From NCBI RefSeq assembly GCF_963665245.1, contig NZ_OY762267.1, forward strand, positions 434,001 to 498,000: 64,000 nt of DNA. Reading direction: 5' to 3'. The position numbers and the translations under genes are program-made. Numbering within the stretch: the stretch's first letter is position 1; each line of letters opens with the position of its first letter. Under the pieces are notes generated by a model, which did not search any database, was not told where the DNA came from, and saw only the letters and a program-made list of their open reading frames with translations. This DNA comes from an uncultured Paludibaculum sp. (GTDB lineage: Bacteria > Acidobacteriota > Terriglobia > Bryobacterales > Bryobacteraceae). Of this stretch, positions 1 to 8,665 are shown piece after piece.

Positions 1-1
1 G

Positions 2-1273
2 AAGTTCACGCCGGCCGGCGGAGTCGAGAATCTGCGTTCCCTGGGCATTCAGCACGTGTTCTTCATCATCAAGGAGAACCGCACGTATGATCAGGTCTTC
101 GGTGACATCGCCAAAGCCAACGGCGACCCGAAACTGGCGATCTACGGCGGCGATGTGACGCCCAATCACCACGCCTTGGCTGAGCGCTACGTCGTGCTGG
201 ACAACTTCCTCACCTCCAGTTCGATCAGTTTCGACGGCCACCAGTGGCTGATGATGGCGTTTGTCAGCGACTACACGCAACGGGCGTTCGCCGCCTCGCC
301 ACGCGGCTATGCGTGGGATATGAGCGACGCACTCACCGTCTCACCGGCAGGCTTCTTCTTCCAGGGCGCCGCGCCCGACGTGAAGATCCGCATCTTCGGC
401 GAGTTCTGCCTGCCGGGCAAGTTCGACCCGGCGACGCAGCAGTCCGAGGATATTCACGAACGCGCCGGCCTGGGTTGGAGCCACTACTGGGATCTCTACA
501 AGAGCGGTAAATGGCGCAGCGAGGTGGGGTGTAGCGCGGCCGGATTACCCGCCCTGAAGCCGCTGATGAGCCCCAGCTATCCGCAGGACGATACTGTAAT
601 CACCGATCAGATCCGCGCCGAGGAGTTTCTGCGGGAATTGAAGGAACGCGAGAAAACCGGCGAGATGGCCAACATCAACATCCTGACGCTCACGTCGGAC
701 CACACGAATGGCACGCGGCCGGGTTCGCCCACGCCCAAAGCCATGGTGGCCGACGACGACCTGGCGCTGGGGCGCATTGTGGAGGGCATCTCGAAGAGCC
801 GCTTCTGGGCACATAGCCTGATCCTGGTGGTCGAAGACGACGCGCAGGACGGGTTGGACCACGTGGACGGTCACCGCACGGTCGCCCTCGCGATTGGGCC
901 GAACATCCGGCGCGGCGTGGTGGACTCCAACCACTACAACCAGATCTCGATGGTGAAGACCATCCAGGAACTGTTCCAGATTCCGCCGCGGACCGTGTTC
1001 CTGCAGAACTCCCGGCCGATGACCAGCGTGTTCACGCCGGAGGCGCAGTTGCAACCCTACACGGCGATCCCGAACAGGATCCCTCTCGATCAGATGAATC
1101 CACCATTGAAGGCGTTGAACGGCCGGCAACGGTGGGCCGCGCAGCAGTCGGAAGCGATGAACTGGGCCGATGTGGATGACATCCCCAGCGACACGCTGAA
1201 CAGGATCCTTTGGTGGGATGCCAAAGGGTACGACGCACCGTACCCCGTGCTGAAGGCGCAGGCAAAGCGCTAG
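2..1273 (+). CDS. Phosphoesterase family protein (phospholipase C / acid phosphatase-like), 5' end outside window
   Basis: The frame is open from base 2, so the gene starts upstream of the window; an apparent GTG at 56 is internal. The visible part is about 424 residues. It carries hallmarks of the phosphoesterase family PF04185: an early FFIIKENRTYDQVFGD block (metal and nucleophile region), LTSDHTNGTRPG, and a late VVEDDAQDGLDHVDGHR block. Family members hydrolyse phosphate esters outside the cytoplasm and include phospholipase C and acid phosphatases; the substrate here is unknown. Because the N-terminus is missing, a signal peptide cannot be checked. A perfect hairpin terminator follows 10 bases after the stop codon. 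Confidence 0.85.
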   Translation, partial: KFTPAGGVENLRSLGIQHVFFIIKENRTYDQVFGDIAKANGDPKLAIYGGDVTPNHHALAERYVVLDNFLTSSSISFDGHQWLMMAFVSDYTQRAFAASPRGYAWDMSDALTVSPAGFFFQGAAPDVKIRIFGEFCLPGKFDPATQQSEDIHERAGLGWSHYWDLYKSGKWRSEVGCSAAGLPALKPLMSPSYPQDDTVITDQIRAEEFLRELKEREKTGEMANINILTLTSDHTNGTRPGSPTPKAMVADDDLALGRIVEGISKSRFWAHSLILVVEDDAQDGLDHVDGHRTVALAIGPNIRRGVVDSNHYNQISMVKTIQELFQIPPRTVFLQNSRPMTSVFTPEAQLQPYTAIPNRIPLDQMNPPLKALNGRQRWAAQQSEAMNWADVDDIPSDTLNRILWWDAKGYDAPYPVLKAQAKR

Positions 1274-1283
1274 AAACGCGAAA

Positions 1284-1316
1284 CGCCCGCGAGTCTCAAT
1301 GTGAGACTCGCGGGCG
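1284..1316. terminator. Bidirectional hairpin terminator
   Basis: A perfect 15-bp stem (1284-1298 with 1302-1316) closes a 3-base loop. It lies between two converging genes, the phosphoesterase ending at 1273 and the coiled-coil protein ending at 1342. The T-tracts on both sides are weak. Confidence 0.75.
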
Positions 1317-1341
1317 TCCTTAATGACGGGTCAAAAACGGG

Positions 1342-2250
1342 TTACCGCGCTGTCTGCACCTTGGGAGTGGCCAGGTAGCCGACGATGATGTCTTTCTTCA
1401 CTTCGTTCACGACGATCTCGTAAGGCTGGCGCGCTTTGGAAGTGTAGAACTGGACGGGTTCGTTCAAGCTCTTGTCCTTCTTCTCCACGCGCTTGTCGTC
1501 GGCCGTGATCTCAACGGTGTAGCGGTTCTTCTTCTGGTCTGCCTTCTTCAACTGCAGGAAGATGTCCCCCACCTTCTGGGGCGCCTTGGTCTTGCCGAGG
1601 TTGAATTCGAAGTAGTTCCGCTCGCCCAGGGCTTTGAGGGCCTGTAGTTCCTTGCCGTTGGTGGCGATGAGGCCGCTCTGCACACCCAGGTCGCCGGAGA
1701 CCGACTTCAGGCTCGCAATGGTCTTATCCAGCTCAGACTTCGTATTGCTCAGGTCCGTCTTGACACCGCTGACATCGGTGGCCACTTCGCCGATCTTGGT
1801 GTTAGCCGTATTGGCCGCCTCCTTCACCTCGGTGATCTGGCCCTTCATCGCGGCCTCACTGGCCTTCTGTTGCTGGGCCAGACGCGCGGCCAAGTCCTCA
1901 GCGTGCTTGGTGGCATCCACCTTTGCCTGGCCGACAGCCATCGACGCCTGACGGCGCGCCGCTTCCAGTTCTTCCTTCAGGGTTTCCATATTCCGCCTGG
2001 CTGCCGCGGAAGTGACAGTGGAGCTCTCTTTGACGCGCCCTACCTCTTCGAGGAGGGAGTCGCGATTCTTGGCCATCTCCTGTTTAAGGGTGTCGATCTG
2101 AAGGAACAGATAGACGTTAGCCGCGATCAGCGCAATCACCGCGCCGAAGAGAATGGCCATCTTCACACCGGAGCCACTGGAGGCCGGTGCCGGTAACACA
2201 TAGCTGGGCTGACCGCCACCCTGCGGTGCGCCATATTGTGGATCGCTCAC
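1342..2250 (-). CDS. Membrane-anchored coiled-coil protein of unknown function
   Basis: This 302-residue protein starts at a GTG preceded by AGAGGG at 8 bases. A Gly/Pro/Gln-rich N-terminus is followed by one membrane segment at about residues 30-50 (AILFGAVIALIAANVYLFL). A long Ala/Lys/Glu-rich stretch at about 50-205 looks like coiled coil, with repeated short Thr/Lys/Asp blocks such as TDVSGVKTDLSNTKSELDKT. A C-terminal part of about 90 residues (ERNYFEFNLGKTKAPQKVGD onward) looks like a beta-rich domain. I do not recognise the family. The topology suggests an inner-membrane anchor with a long rod outside the membrane. It is monocistronic and convergent with the phosphoesterase. Confidence 0.7.
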   Translation of the reverse strand: MSDPQYGAPQGGGQPSYVLPAPASSGSGVKMAILFGAVIALIAANVYLFLQIDTLKQEMAKNRDSLLEEVGRVKESSTVTSAAARRNMETLKEELEAARRQASMAVGQAKVDATKHAEDLAARLAQQQKASEAAMKGQITEVKEAANTANTKIGEVATDVSGVKTDLSNTKSELDKTIASLKSVSGDLGVQSGLIATNGKELQALKALGERNYFEFNLGKTKAPQKVGDIFLQLKKADQKKNRYTVEITADDKRVEKKDKSLNEPVQFYTSKARQPYEIVVNEVKKDIIVGYLATPKVQTAR

Positions 2251-2332
2251 TTCGTTATCCCTCTCTTGAATGAACAGTCAAGCTGCTAACCCTATGCTAA
2301 CACCATAGATGTCGCTCACGTCCCGCGCGGTT

Positions 2333-2959
2333 TCATCCGTTTTGAGGCGTTCCGGGCGAGATGACTTTGGCACTGGTGAAGTCCAGGTACTCCTGGCGGG
2401 GGGCGCCAGGATCGAAGCAGTGCCGGCACCGCGCCTCATACATCCCCGTGGCGCCCACCACGATGAGATCGCTGGAGTCGACCAGCCTCTGGGTGTGCTT
2501 GGCCGGATTGCCGCAGCGGAGACAAATGGCCAGGGTTTTCGTGATGGATTCCGCCACGCAGAGCAGATCGGGCACCGGAGGAAAGGGCCGGCCCATGTAG
2601 TCGGTGTCGAGCCCGGCGATGATCACCTGCTTGCCGGAGTCGGCCAACTGTTGCGCCACACCAACGAGGTCCTGCCCCATGAAATTGGCTTCGTCGATGC
2701 CGACAACCTGAGTGCGCCAGTCGAGCCGCGCGAGAATCTCCGACGGTCCCTGCACAACTTCGCTGGGCATGCGGACGTCCGCGTGGCTGACGATCTCATC
2801 GGCCGAGTAGCGGATGTCGATCACCGGCTTAAAGACCTGAACGCGTTTGCGGGCGATCAGCGCGCGGCGCAGGCGCCGGATGAGCTCCTCGCTCTTGCCC
2901 GAGAACATCGGACCGCAAACCACCTCGATCCAACCTACATGACCCGAGATAAAGTCCAT
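2333..2959 (-). CDS. tdk: Thymidine kinase (type II)
   Basis: This 208-residue enzyme phosphorylates thymidine to dTMP in the salvage pathway. It shows the type II thymidine kinase layout: a P-loop GPMFSGKSEEL near residues 16-26, a Walker B/catalytic block GIDEANFM (DEANF in place of the commoner DEAQF), and a zinc lid made of CLRCGNP plus CRHCF. I chose the ATG at 2959 because it gives the MDFISGHVGWIEVVCGPMF beginning normal for the family; the frame extends 40 codons further upstream but that part is Arg/Ser-rich and unlike any tdk. The start is 58 bases from the divergent FkbM gene. Confidence 0.93.
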   Translation of the reverse strand: MDFISGHVGWIEVVCGPMFSGKSEELIRRLRRALIARKRVQVFKPVIDIRYSADEIVSHADVRMPSEVVQGPSEILARLDWRTQVVGIDEANFMGQDLVGVAQQLADSGKQVIIAGLDTDYMGRPFPPVPDLLCVAESITKTLAICLRCGNPAKHTQRLVDSSDLIVVGATGMYEARCRHCFDPGAPRQEYLDFTSAKVISPGTPQNG

Positions 2960-3017
2960 CGTATGACAGGATAACCCGCTCAGACTGCACGGTGGCCGAC
3001 ATGATAGCCTGAACCCT

Positions 3018-3926
3018 GTGAAACGCCTCTTGATCCTCGTCCTGTCGCTTGCCGTGATTGCGGGCGCGCTGCTGGCCATCCATTCGCCGCTGCGCTACTG
3101 GTCTCTTGTTTTGATTGGCCGCGGGTCAGGTTGCACGCCCCAGCGGGCCTGGGCGATTCAGGCGGAAAAAGAGGAACTGGCGCGCGTCAAGGACCGGATT
3201 CTGAGCCGTTCCAAACTCCTGCAGAAAGAGTACAAGGGGCTGGAACTCTACGAGACGCCCTACGGGAATTTCTGGTCTCCGGCCGGCAGCCGTTTTGTCC
3301 TGCCGTTCAACCTGGCCGAGGAGGCGACCCACATCTACGGCACCGGCGAGCAGTTCGTCCACAAGGGGGATATCGTTCTCGACTGCGGGGCGAACGTTGG
3401 CACCTTCGCACGGTTTGCTTTGGATGCGGGCGCCAAACTGGTGGTCGCAATCGAACCCGCGCCCGACAACCTGGAATGCCTACGCCGGAACTTCGCCAAG
3501 GAGATCGGAGACAACCGTCTGGTGATCTACCCAAAAGGCGTCTGGGATAAGGACGACACACTGGAGTTGCTGGTGGACGAGGACAATCAGGCGGCCGACA
3601 GCTTTGTCATCCATCGCCAGGGAGCCAAAGCCGTAGCCAAGGTGCCGCTCACGACCATCGACAAAATGGTGGAGGAGCTCAAGTTGGACCGTGTCGACTT
3701 CGTCAAAATGGACATCGAAGGCGCGGAAGTGAAGGCGCTTGCGGGCGGCCGGGCCACCATAGCGAAGTACCACCCGCGGATGTCGCTGTCGGTGTATCAC
3801 CAGGACGATCATCCGGTAGAAGTACCTAAGGGAGTCCTGGCGGCCTGGTCAGGCTACACGACAGAATGCGGGCCGTGCAATGCGACTGGCGACCGCGTCC
3901 GCCCGGACATCATGTACTTTCATTAA
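3018..3926 (+). CDS. FkbM-family SAM-dependent methyltransferase with N-terminal membrane anchor
   Basis: This 302-residue protein starts at a GTG (MKRLLILVLSLAVIAGALLA), which encodes one hydrophobic anchor or uncleaved signal. The SAM-binding motif VLDCGANVGTFARFALDAG lies at about residues 120-138, followed by the acidic loop VVAIEPAPDN and the FkbM-typical block DFVKMDIEGAEVKALAGG at about 230-247. FkbM enzymes O-methylate sugars or natural products; the substrate is not indicated by neighbours. The gene stands alone and diverges from tdk. Confidence 0.85.
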   Translation: MKRLLILVLSLAVIAGALLAIHSPLRYWSLVLIGRGSGCTPQRAWAIQAEKEELARVKDRILSRSKLLQKEYKGLELYETPYGNFWSPAGSRFVLPFNLAEEATHIYGTGEQFVHKGDIVLDCGANVGTFARFALDAGAKLVVAIEPAPDNLECLRRNFAKEIGDNRLVIYPKGVWDKDDTLELLVDEDNQAADSFVIHRQGAKAVAKVPLTTIDKMVEELKLDRVDFVKMDIEGAEVKALAGGRATIAKYHPRMSLSVYHQDDHPVEVPKGVLAAWSGYTTECGPCNATGDRVRPDIMYFH

Positions 3927-4420
3927 TTATCGACTCGGCTATCTTTCGGTCGGACCGTCTTCAAAAACGAAGGTCTCCGTTCGGATTCAGTGCCTGCATG
4001 GGGGGCGAAAGAAGAAGGTTCCCGAGTAGAGACGGCAAGCGGGCACCCGTGTGGGCTGGCGGCTTCCGATCTCCACGGCGGTGTCGATAAGCAATTGGAA
4101 ACAAAAAGGCCGATGGGGACTCGGAGGAAGATCCCCATCGGCACAAAGCCAGCTTGAATCGGAGGAATGCTGGCCTACTCGTACTAGATGTACGCTCTAG
4201 AGGAAATAATATCACAACCTCGGAAAAGTCTAGTCACATGGCAACGTAAAAGTGCACTTTCTTCAAATCGTCGAAGCAACGCGGGGGTTGTCGATTAAGC
4301 CATTCTAATCCAAGGGGTAAGCGAGCACGTACAAGCTCTCTTCTCCCTCTCCTGGGCAATCCCTATTGGCACAATATTGTAAGGTTTTGTCAGGAGATCG
4401 TAACAACAACCGGCCCTAGC
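3927..4420. other. Intergenic region, no gene seen
   Basis: These 494 bases hold no convincing coding frame on either strand. The one clear element is the minus-strand terminator at 4101-4142. Bases 4200-4420 are notably AT-richer than the rest of the window. Confidence 0.6.
4101..4142 (-). terminator. Rho-independent terminator, minus strand
   Basis: An 11-bp perfect stem (4109-4119 with 4132-4142) with a 12-base loop is followed on the minus strand by CTTTTTGTTT. It would end transcription of the coaX operon, about 280 bases beyond its last stop codon. Confidence 0.8.
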
Positions 4421-5119
4421 TTAGGTTATGTAGAAGAGGCTCAATCTCGGCAGCCGGAAGTGGTCGTACACCTTCTTGTCGAGGTAGGTCTTCTCCAGGC
4501 GTACAAGTTGGTCGGCGGTCATCTTGCCGCGATAGGGTCTCAGTTGAAGGTCCAGTTCGCGGCGCATCCGGAAGAGCTCCTCGTCCGAGAGCCGGGTACG
4601 GGCTACGGCCGACAGCTTGTCCTCCAGGGCGGTAAGGCGCTGGTCCAACTCTTCCAGATGCTGAAAATGCAGGTCCACGTCGGCCAGCAGCGCCGCCACG
4701 GCGTCCGCAATCTCCGCATAGCCAGGCACTGCCCGCAACTCGTCCGAGCACCGCCGGAGATGGCCCTTGACGGTTTCCAGCGGGAAAGGCGGCTCGGCTT
4801 CCGCTGGCGCTGAACTGGCCGGCAGATTGTTGGCCATCGCCTCTGCCTCTTTCATCACCGCCTGGGTGCAATAGGCCAGCGAATTCACCAGTTGAGTTTT
4901 CTGCTTGCGAGACCGCCACTTCTCAAACGCGGCATCAATGCCACGCAGGACGGCCGCCAGCGGGATGCCGGAATTCTTCCAGTTCTCCACCATGGCCCAA
5001 TCCAGAGACGAGAGAAGGAACAGGGAACTGCCGCGGGCCTGCTGAAAGTGCTCTTCCACCTCGGTGAAGTAGTTGAAGTAGTTCAGCCGCCAGACATCGT
5101 CCTCGTTCTGCTCGCTCAC
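4421..5119 (-). CDS. Unknown protein translationally coupled to coaX
   Basis: This 232-residue protein has no signal peptide or membrane segment. Residues about 30-95 form a conserved-looking helical block with SSLDWAMVENWKNSG, IPLAAVLRGIDAAFEKW and QLVNSLAYCTQAV. A Pro/Ala linker follows, then a helical C-terminal half with heptad character (HLEELDQRLTALEDKL). I do not recognise a named family, although the N-terminal block has the look of a small winged-helix or DnaD-like helical module (inference). Its ATG overlaps the coaX stop codon by 4 bases (ATGA), so the two are almost certainly translated together. Confidence 0.75.
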   Translation of the reverse strand: MSEQNEDDVWRLNYFNYFTEVEEHFQQARGSSLFLLSSLDWAMVENWKNSGIPLAAVLRGIDAAFEKWRSRKQKTQLVNSLAYCTQAVMKEAEAMANNLPASSAPAEAEPPFPLETVKGHLRRCSDELRAVPGYAEIADAVAALLADVDLHFQHLEELDQRLTALEDKLSAVARTRLSDEELFRMRRELDLQLRPYRGKMTADQLVRLEKTYLDKKVYDHFRLPRLSLFYIT

Positions 5120-5883
5120 TGGCGATTCCGCTCCCAGATCATGCGCAGCCCTTCCAGCGTAAGATCCTCATCGGCCACTTTGACGAACCTGGAGCCGCGC
5201 GTAATCAGCGACGCCTGGCCGCCGGTAGCCACCGACTTCGTGTCCGGGCCCATCTCCGAGATCATGCGCTCAACGATGCCGTCGATCATGCAGATCGTTC
5301 CATAGTAGAGGCCCGACTGCATGCTGACCACGGTGTTGGTCCCGATGAGCCTCCCTGGGTCCCGGAAGTCGACCATGGGCAACCGGGCCGTCCGCGTGAA
5401 CAGACCCTGAATCGACATGCCGATGCCCGGGCAGATGATGCCGCCTAGATACTCAGCGTTGGCGCTGACGGCGTCGAAGGTGATGGCCGTGCCGAGGTCG
5501 ACCACGATGCATGGCCCGCCGTACTTGGCAATGGCCGCCACGGCATTGACAATGCGGTCGGCGCCGACTTCGCGCGGGTTGTCGTACAGGACGCTCAACC
5601 CGGTCTCCGTATGCCCCGTGACAAACATCGGCTCGACTGGGAAGTAGCGCCGAGCCATCCCCGTGAGCGACGATTCCAGCGGTGGAACGACGCTGGCGGC
5701 GATGATGCCGGTGATCTTTTCCAGTGGCAGCCCTTCCAGCGCGAAGAGGCTGCGGAGCTTGATCCCCCACTCGTCGGGCGTCTGATCGTGGACGGTGCGC
5801 AAACGCCAGCGAGTGATGATCTGCGGGCCGTCGAAGATCCCTATGGTGACGTTTGTATTCCCTGCGTCGATAGCGAGCAACAT
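5116..5883 (-). CDS. coaX: Type III pantothenate kinase
   Basis: This 255-residue kinase performs the first step of coenzyme A synthesis, pantothenate to 4'-phosphopantothenate. It begins with the diagnostic phosphate-binding motif DAGNTNVTIGIF, followed by GADRIVNAVAA and VDLGTAITFD, all typical of the ASKHA-fold CoaX. The length matches the family. In many bacteria coaX sits next to birA; here birA is 2 kb away, separated by two other genes. It is the first gene of a two-gene operon ending at the terminator at 4101-4142. Confidence 0.95.
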   Translation of the reverse strand: MLLAIDAGNTNVTIGIFDGPQIITRWRLRTVHDQTPDEWGIKLRSLFALEGLPLEKITGIIAASVVPPLESSLTGMARRYFPVEPMFVTGHTETGLSVLYDNPREVGADRIVNAVAAIAKYGGPCIVVDLGTAITFDAVSANAEYLGGIICPGIGMSIQGLFTRTARLPMVDFRDPGRLIGTNTVVSMQSGLYYGTICMIDGIVERMISEMGPDTKSVATGGQASLITRGSRFVKVADEDLTLEGLRMIWERNRQ

Positions 5884-5946
5884 GGCAATGAAAGCGGTGA
5901 ATACTCAGGCTAGCATTGGCGAGCGGCTCACTGTTCCGCGCCGCGG

Positions 5947-7110
5947 TCAGAAAGATGCGCTGAGGATGAGTTCCACCGAATTCTGGTTCGTCCGTGGGTA
6001 GTCCACGCGCGCCATCCTGGCATCTTTCGCCCAGCGCGTGTAGCGCAACGCCGGTCCAAGACGTAGACCGCCGATCTTCGTTTCCACTCCGGCGCCGGTG
6101 GTGATGCCGTAGTGAGAGGGCCTGTACCCATTGAGATTGCCGGCCAATCGAAACGACGGGCCGCCTTCGACAAAGGGCGACCACTTGGTTTGCGTGAGGG
6201 CGTACTTGGCGAGTACGGGAAACTGCCAGGTGATCACCGAGAATCGCAGAGGGTCGTTCGCACCGCGGCCGGAGCGTAGAGGCTTGTAGATTCCATCCGC
6301 TTCGACGGACCACCTGCCTGCGATTCGGACCTCGGCTGCAACTCCAGCCAGGTATCTCAGCCGCTCCGGAGCCTCCGCCCCGATAAGGGAGGGCTCAAAA
6401 CCCTTGGTAGCCGGGTAGCCCACCAGGACACCCAACGCCAATCGCCGGCCCAGTGCCTTCCGTGGGCTGAAGTCGGCGTCATAGGAAACATTGGTCAGGA
6501 ACTCGACCTGATCGGGCTTGGTGGGGAAGCGCGGATATACGTTCTCACCCCTCCAGCGCGTATAGCGAACGGTCGGCGCCAGTCGAATGCGGCGCCAGCG
6601 GTAGGCGGCGCCCAGTCCGAAAGCAGCGCCGACCTGGGAAGGCTCCGCGCCGGACACGTCCTCTTGCGTTCGAAAGGACGGACCCACCTCGACAAAGGGC
6701 CGGAGCGGACCCGCCAACCAGGAGCGAGGGAACTCGTACTTAACCAGCACCGGAAACTCCCACGTCCTCACGTCGGTGTGGTCTTCTCTGGACACCTCTG
6801 TTGCGCCGAATCGACCATACTCGGTGAAGACCCGTGTCGACTTCATCGGACGGTGCAGGACATTCAGCTCAATCGAGAACTGGTCGTTGATCCGGCCCTC
6901 CACCGATGCCCCCAGAATGAAGCTTCTCGGCCCGGTCAAGTGTTGAAACAGACTTGGTGGATTGAGGGCATCCCCGGCGTAGAAGGACTCGTAGCGCGGG
7001 AAGTGGTTCGTGATATTGGTGCCGCCAACAATTCCGAAAGAAATCCGCTGGGCTGCGACCGTCAATGTCAGGCCAAACCAGACCCACACGGTCATTTTGC
7101 AAAGGCGCAT
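5947..7110 (-). CDS. Outer-membrane beta-barrel protein with two tandem copies of one barrel module
   Basis: This 387-residue protein has an N-terminal signal peptide (MRLCKMTVWVWFGLTLTVAA, then Q) and ends in Phe (LILSASF), as outer-membrane barrels do. Two halves clearly repeat each other. In the first, WEFPVLVKYEFPRS, PFVEVGPSFR and RLAPTVRYTRW occur; in the second, WQFPVLAKYALTQT, PFVEGGPSFRLAG and LGPALRYTRW occur in the same order. Each copy is about 170-190 residues, the size of an eight-stranded barrel, so the protein may be a 16-strand barrel or two linked small barrels. The function is unknown. Confidence 0.8.
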   Translation of the reverse strand: MRLCKMTVWVWFGLTLTVAAQRISFGIVGGTNITNHFPRYESFYAGDALNPPSLFQHLTGPRSFILGASVEGRINDQFSIELNVLHRPMKSTRVFTEYGRFGATEVSREDHTDVRTWEFPVLVKYEFPRSWLAGPLRPFVEVGPSFRTQEDVSGAEPSQVGAAFGLGAAYRWRRIRLAPTVRYTRWRGENVYPRFPTKPDQVEFLTNVSYDADFSPRKALGRRLALGVLVGYPATKGFEPSLIGAEAPERLRYLAGVAAEVRIAGRWSVEADGIYKPLRSGRGANDPLRFSVITWQFPVLAKYALTQTKWSPFVEGGPSFRLAGNLNGYRPSHYGITTGAGVETKIGGLRLGPALRYTRWAKDARMARVDYPRTNQNSVELILSASF

Positions 7111-7239
7111 ACGAGCGGATAGGACGTGGCTGCGCCAATGCCGGTTGCCACAAACCTATCGTCTTCCCGCGCAATTTCGAAAAATCCCAGAGGGCCGCCA
7201 GAGTCTTCGCGACCTGAGCTTTCCAATTATGATGATGGC

Positions 7240-7959
7240 ATGTTGGCCATCGCCGTTCTCGCTTTACTACAGGCTCCCCTCGATGCGAAGGACTTGATCG
7301 ACCGCGTATCCAAGCACTACACGGAAATGAAGGAATTCCTGGTGGAGTACCGCCAGAACCGGCAGACTCCTCATCCATTGGCAATCAATGCTGCAGGCGC
7401 ATTGACAATTAAGGCGGCCAAATCAGGCGACCGCTATTTCTACTCGGAGTCCGGAGGCCGCGCTTTCCAAATCGTCGGCGATGGTGAAAACGTCTGGCAT
7501 TACGACATCAGCCGCAGGCAATACATCGTCGAGCCGGCCGGTCTGCGGGCCGACCAGATCGCTCGCGAACGGCTCAAATCCTCGTTCCTCCGGTTTCGGA
7601 TGCTCGACGGGCAGGCGATGAACGCACGCCTCCTGCGAATGGATGAACGCAAGGGGAACGGCAAGCCCGTGCAGTGCGCTGTCATCGAGATCTCAACGGC
7701 GCGCACCGATCCTTTCCCCTGGGTGGAAAAGCTGTGGATCGACCCGGAAACCGCGACGATCTATCGCTCGGAGTTCGAAGGGACCGGCGCTTGCGCTACC
7801 GGCGGCCGGGTCAAGACGGTCTTCGAGTTCACTCTGCCAGCCGGCATAAAGACACCGGACGCGGCACTGCTCGAGTTCCACCCGCCCAAGGGGGCCAAAC
7901 AGGTTGATCAATTCACGGGCACTAGCTTGGACACAAGTCCCGGAGGCCTGATCAGATAG
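7240..7959 (+). CDS. LolA-like outer-membrane lipoprotein carrier family protein
   Basis: This 239-residue protein has a short N-terminal hydrophobic leader (MLAIAVLALLQAP). It contains the features of LolA/LolB-fold proteins: an early helix DRVSKHYTEMKEFLVEY, then alternating beta strands such as GRAFQIVGDGENVWHYD, CAVIEIS, EKLWIDPETATIYRSEF and a final FHPPKGAKQV. LolA-fold proteins bind the acyl chains of lipoproteins in the periplasm. I chose the ATG at 7240 because the upstream extension is not signal-like. The 3' end overlaps the convergent birA by 8 bases. The specific role is uncertain. Confidence 0.65.
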   Translation: MLAIAVLALLQAPLDAKDLIDRVSKHYTEMKEFLVEYRQNRQTPHPLAINAAGALTIKAAKSGDRYFYSESGGRAFQIVGDGENVWHYDISRRQYIVEPAGLRADQIARERLKSSFLRFRMLDGQAMNARLLRMDERKGNGKPVQCAVIEISTARTDPFPWVEKLWIDPETATIYRSEFEGTGACATGGRVKTVFEFTLPAGIKTPDAALLEFHPPKGAKQVDQFTGTSLDTSPGGLIR

Positions 7960-8665
7960 GCCGCACGCCGCCGGCGGTGATCGTGATCTCCTCGCCGTCG
8001 TCCTTGCGCAGCAGCAGGAAGCCGGCTGGTGTCAGACCCGCCGTCGTGCCGGTCACGGCGCCGCCGGGCAGTTCCACCTTTACCCGCTTGCCCGACACGT
8101 AGGTCGATGCATTGGCGAACAGCCGCAGAATCGCCGTGACACCGCTGGTCTCCAGAATCTCCACATGCGTATCCACCGAGGCCGCGATTGCCTTCAACAA
8201 CACCTGTTTGTTGTGGACCCGGTCCGTCTCCCGGGCCAGCGATGTCGCAATGTTCTTCACATCGCCTGGAAACTCGGATTGACTGACATTGAGACCAATA
8301 CCCGCCAGCACCGCTCCGGCGTGCCATTGCGCGAGGATGCCCACCAGCTTGCGGTCGCCCACCATGACGTCGTTCGGCCAGCGTAGGTCCACACTCACGC
8401 CCGCGAACATCTGCAACGCATCCGCCACCGCCACGCCAATGGCCATGGTGACTACAGGCAGGTCGCGCATCTCCACCTTGGGCCGCAGGACCATCGTGAA
8501 GTACAGGCCGCCCTCCGGCGAGTGCCAGTCGCGGCCCAACCTGCCCTGCCCTGCCGTCTGAGCATCGGCCCCAACGATGGTGCCTGCCGGGCACCCCTCG
8601 GACGCCAGCTCCGCCGCGCGGTGCATCGTCGAATCGATGCTCTCGTGCCACTCGATGTGTCTCAT
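7952..8665 (-). CDS. birA: Biotin--[acetyl-CoA-carboxylase] ligase (monofunctional)
   Basis: This 237-residue enzyme activates biotin as biotinyl-AMP and attaches it to biotin-dependent carboxylases. The ligase signature AGQGRLGRDWHSPEGGLYFT is present, as are the early SIDSTMHRA block and the late domain GAVTGTTAGLTPAGFLLL. It lacks the N-terminal helix-turn-helix of E. coli BirA, so it should not be a repressor. The ATG at 8665 overlaps the nadC stop by 4 bases (ATGA), which fixes the start and couples translation. It is the last gene of valS-nadC-birA. Confidence 0.93.
   Translation of the reverse strand: MRHIEWHESIDSTMHRAAELASEGCPAGTIVGADAQTAGQGRLGRDWHSPEGGLYFTMVLRPKVEMRDLPVVTMAIGVAVADALQMFAGVSVDLRWPNDVMVGDRKLVGILAQWHAGAVLAGIGLNVSQSEFPGDVKNIATSLARETDRVHNKQVLLKAIAASVDTHVEILETSGVTAILRLFANASTYVSGKRVKVELPGGAVTGTTAGLTPAGFLLLRKDDGEEITITAGGVRPI

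Noticed and set aside
2960..3079. 40-codon N-terminal extension of thymidine kinase
   Set aside because: It would overlap the divergent FkbM gene, and the family normally starts close to the P-loop, as it does with the ATG at 2959.
4367..4381. Sigma-54-like promoter (TGGCAC and a following TTGTA)
   Set aside because: The distance between the two elements is off by a base and the expected GC of the -12 element is missing; no gene follows on the plus strand.
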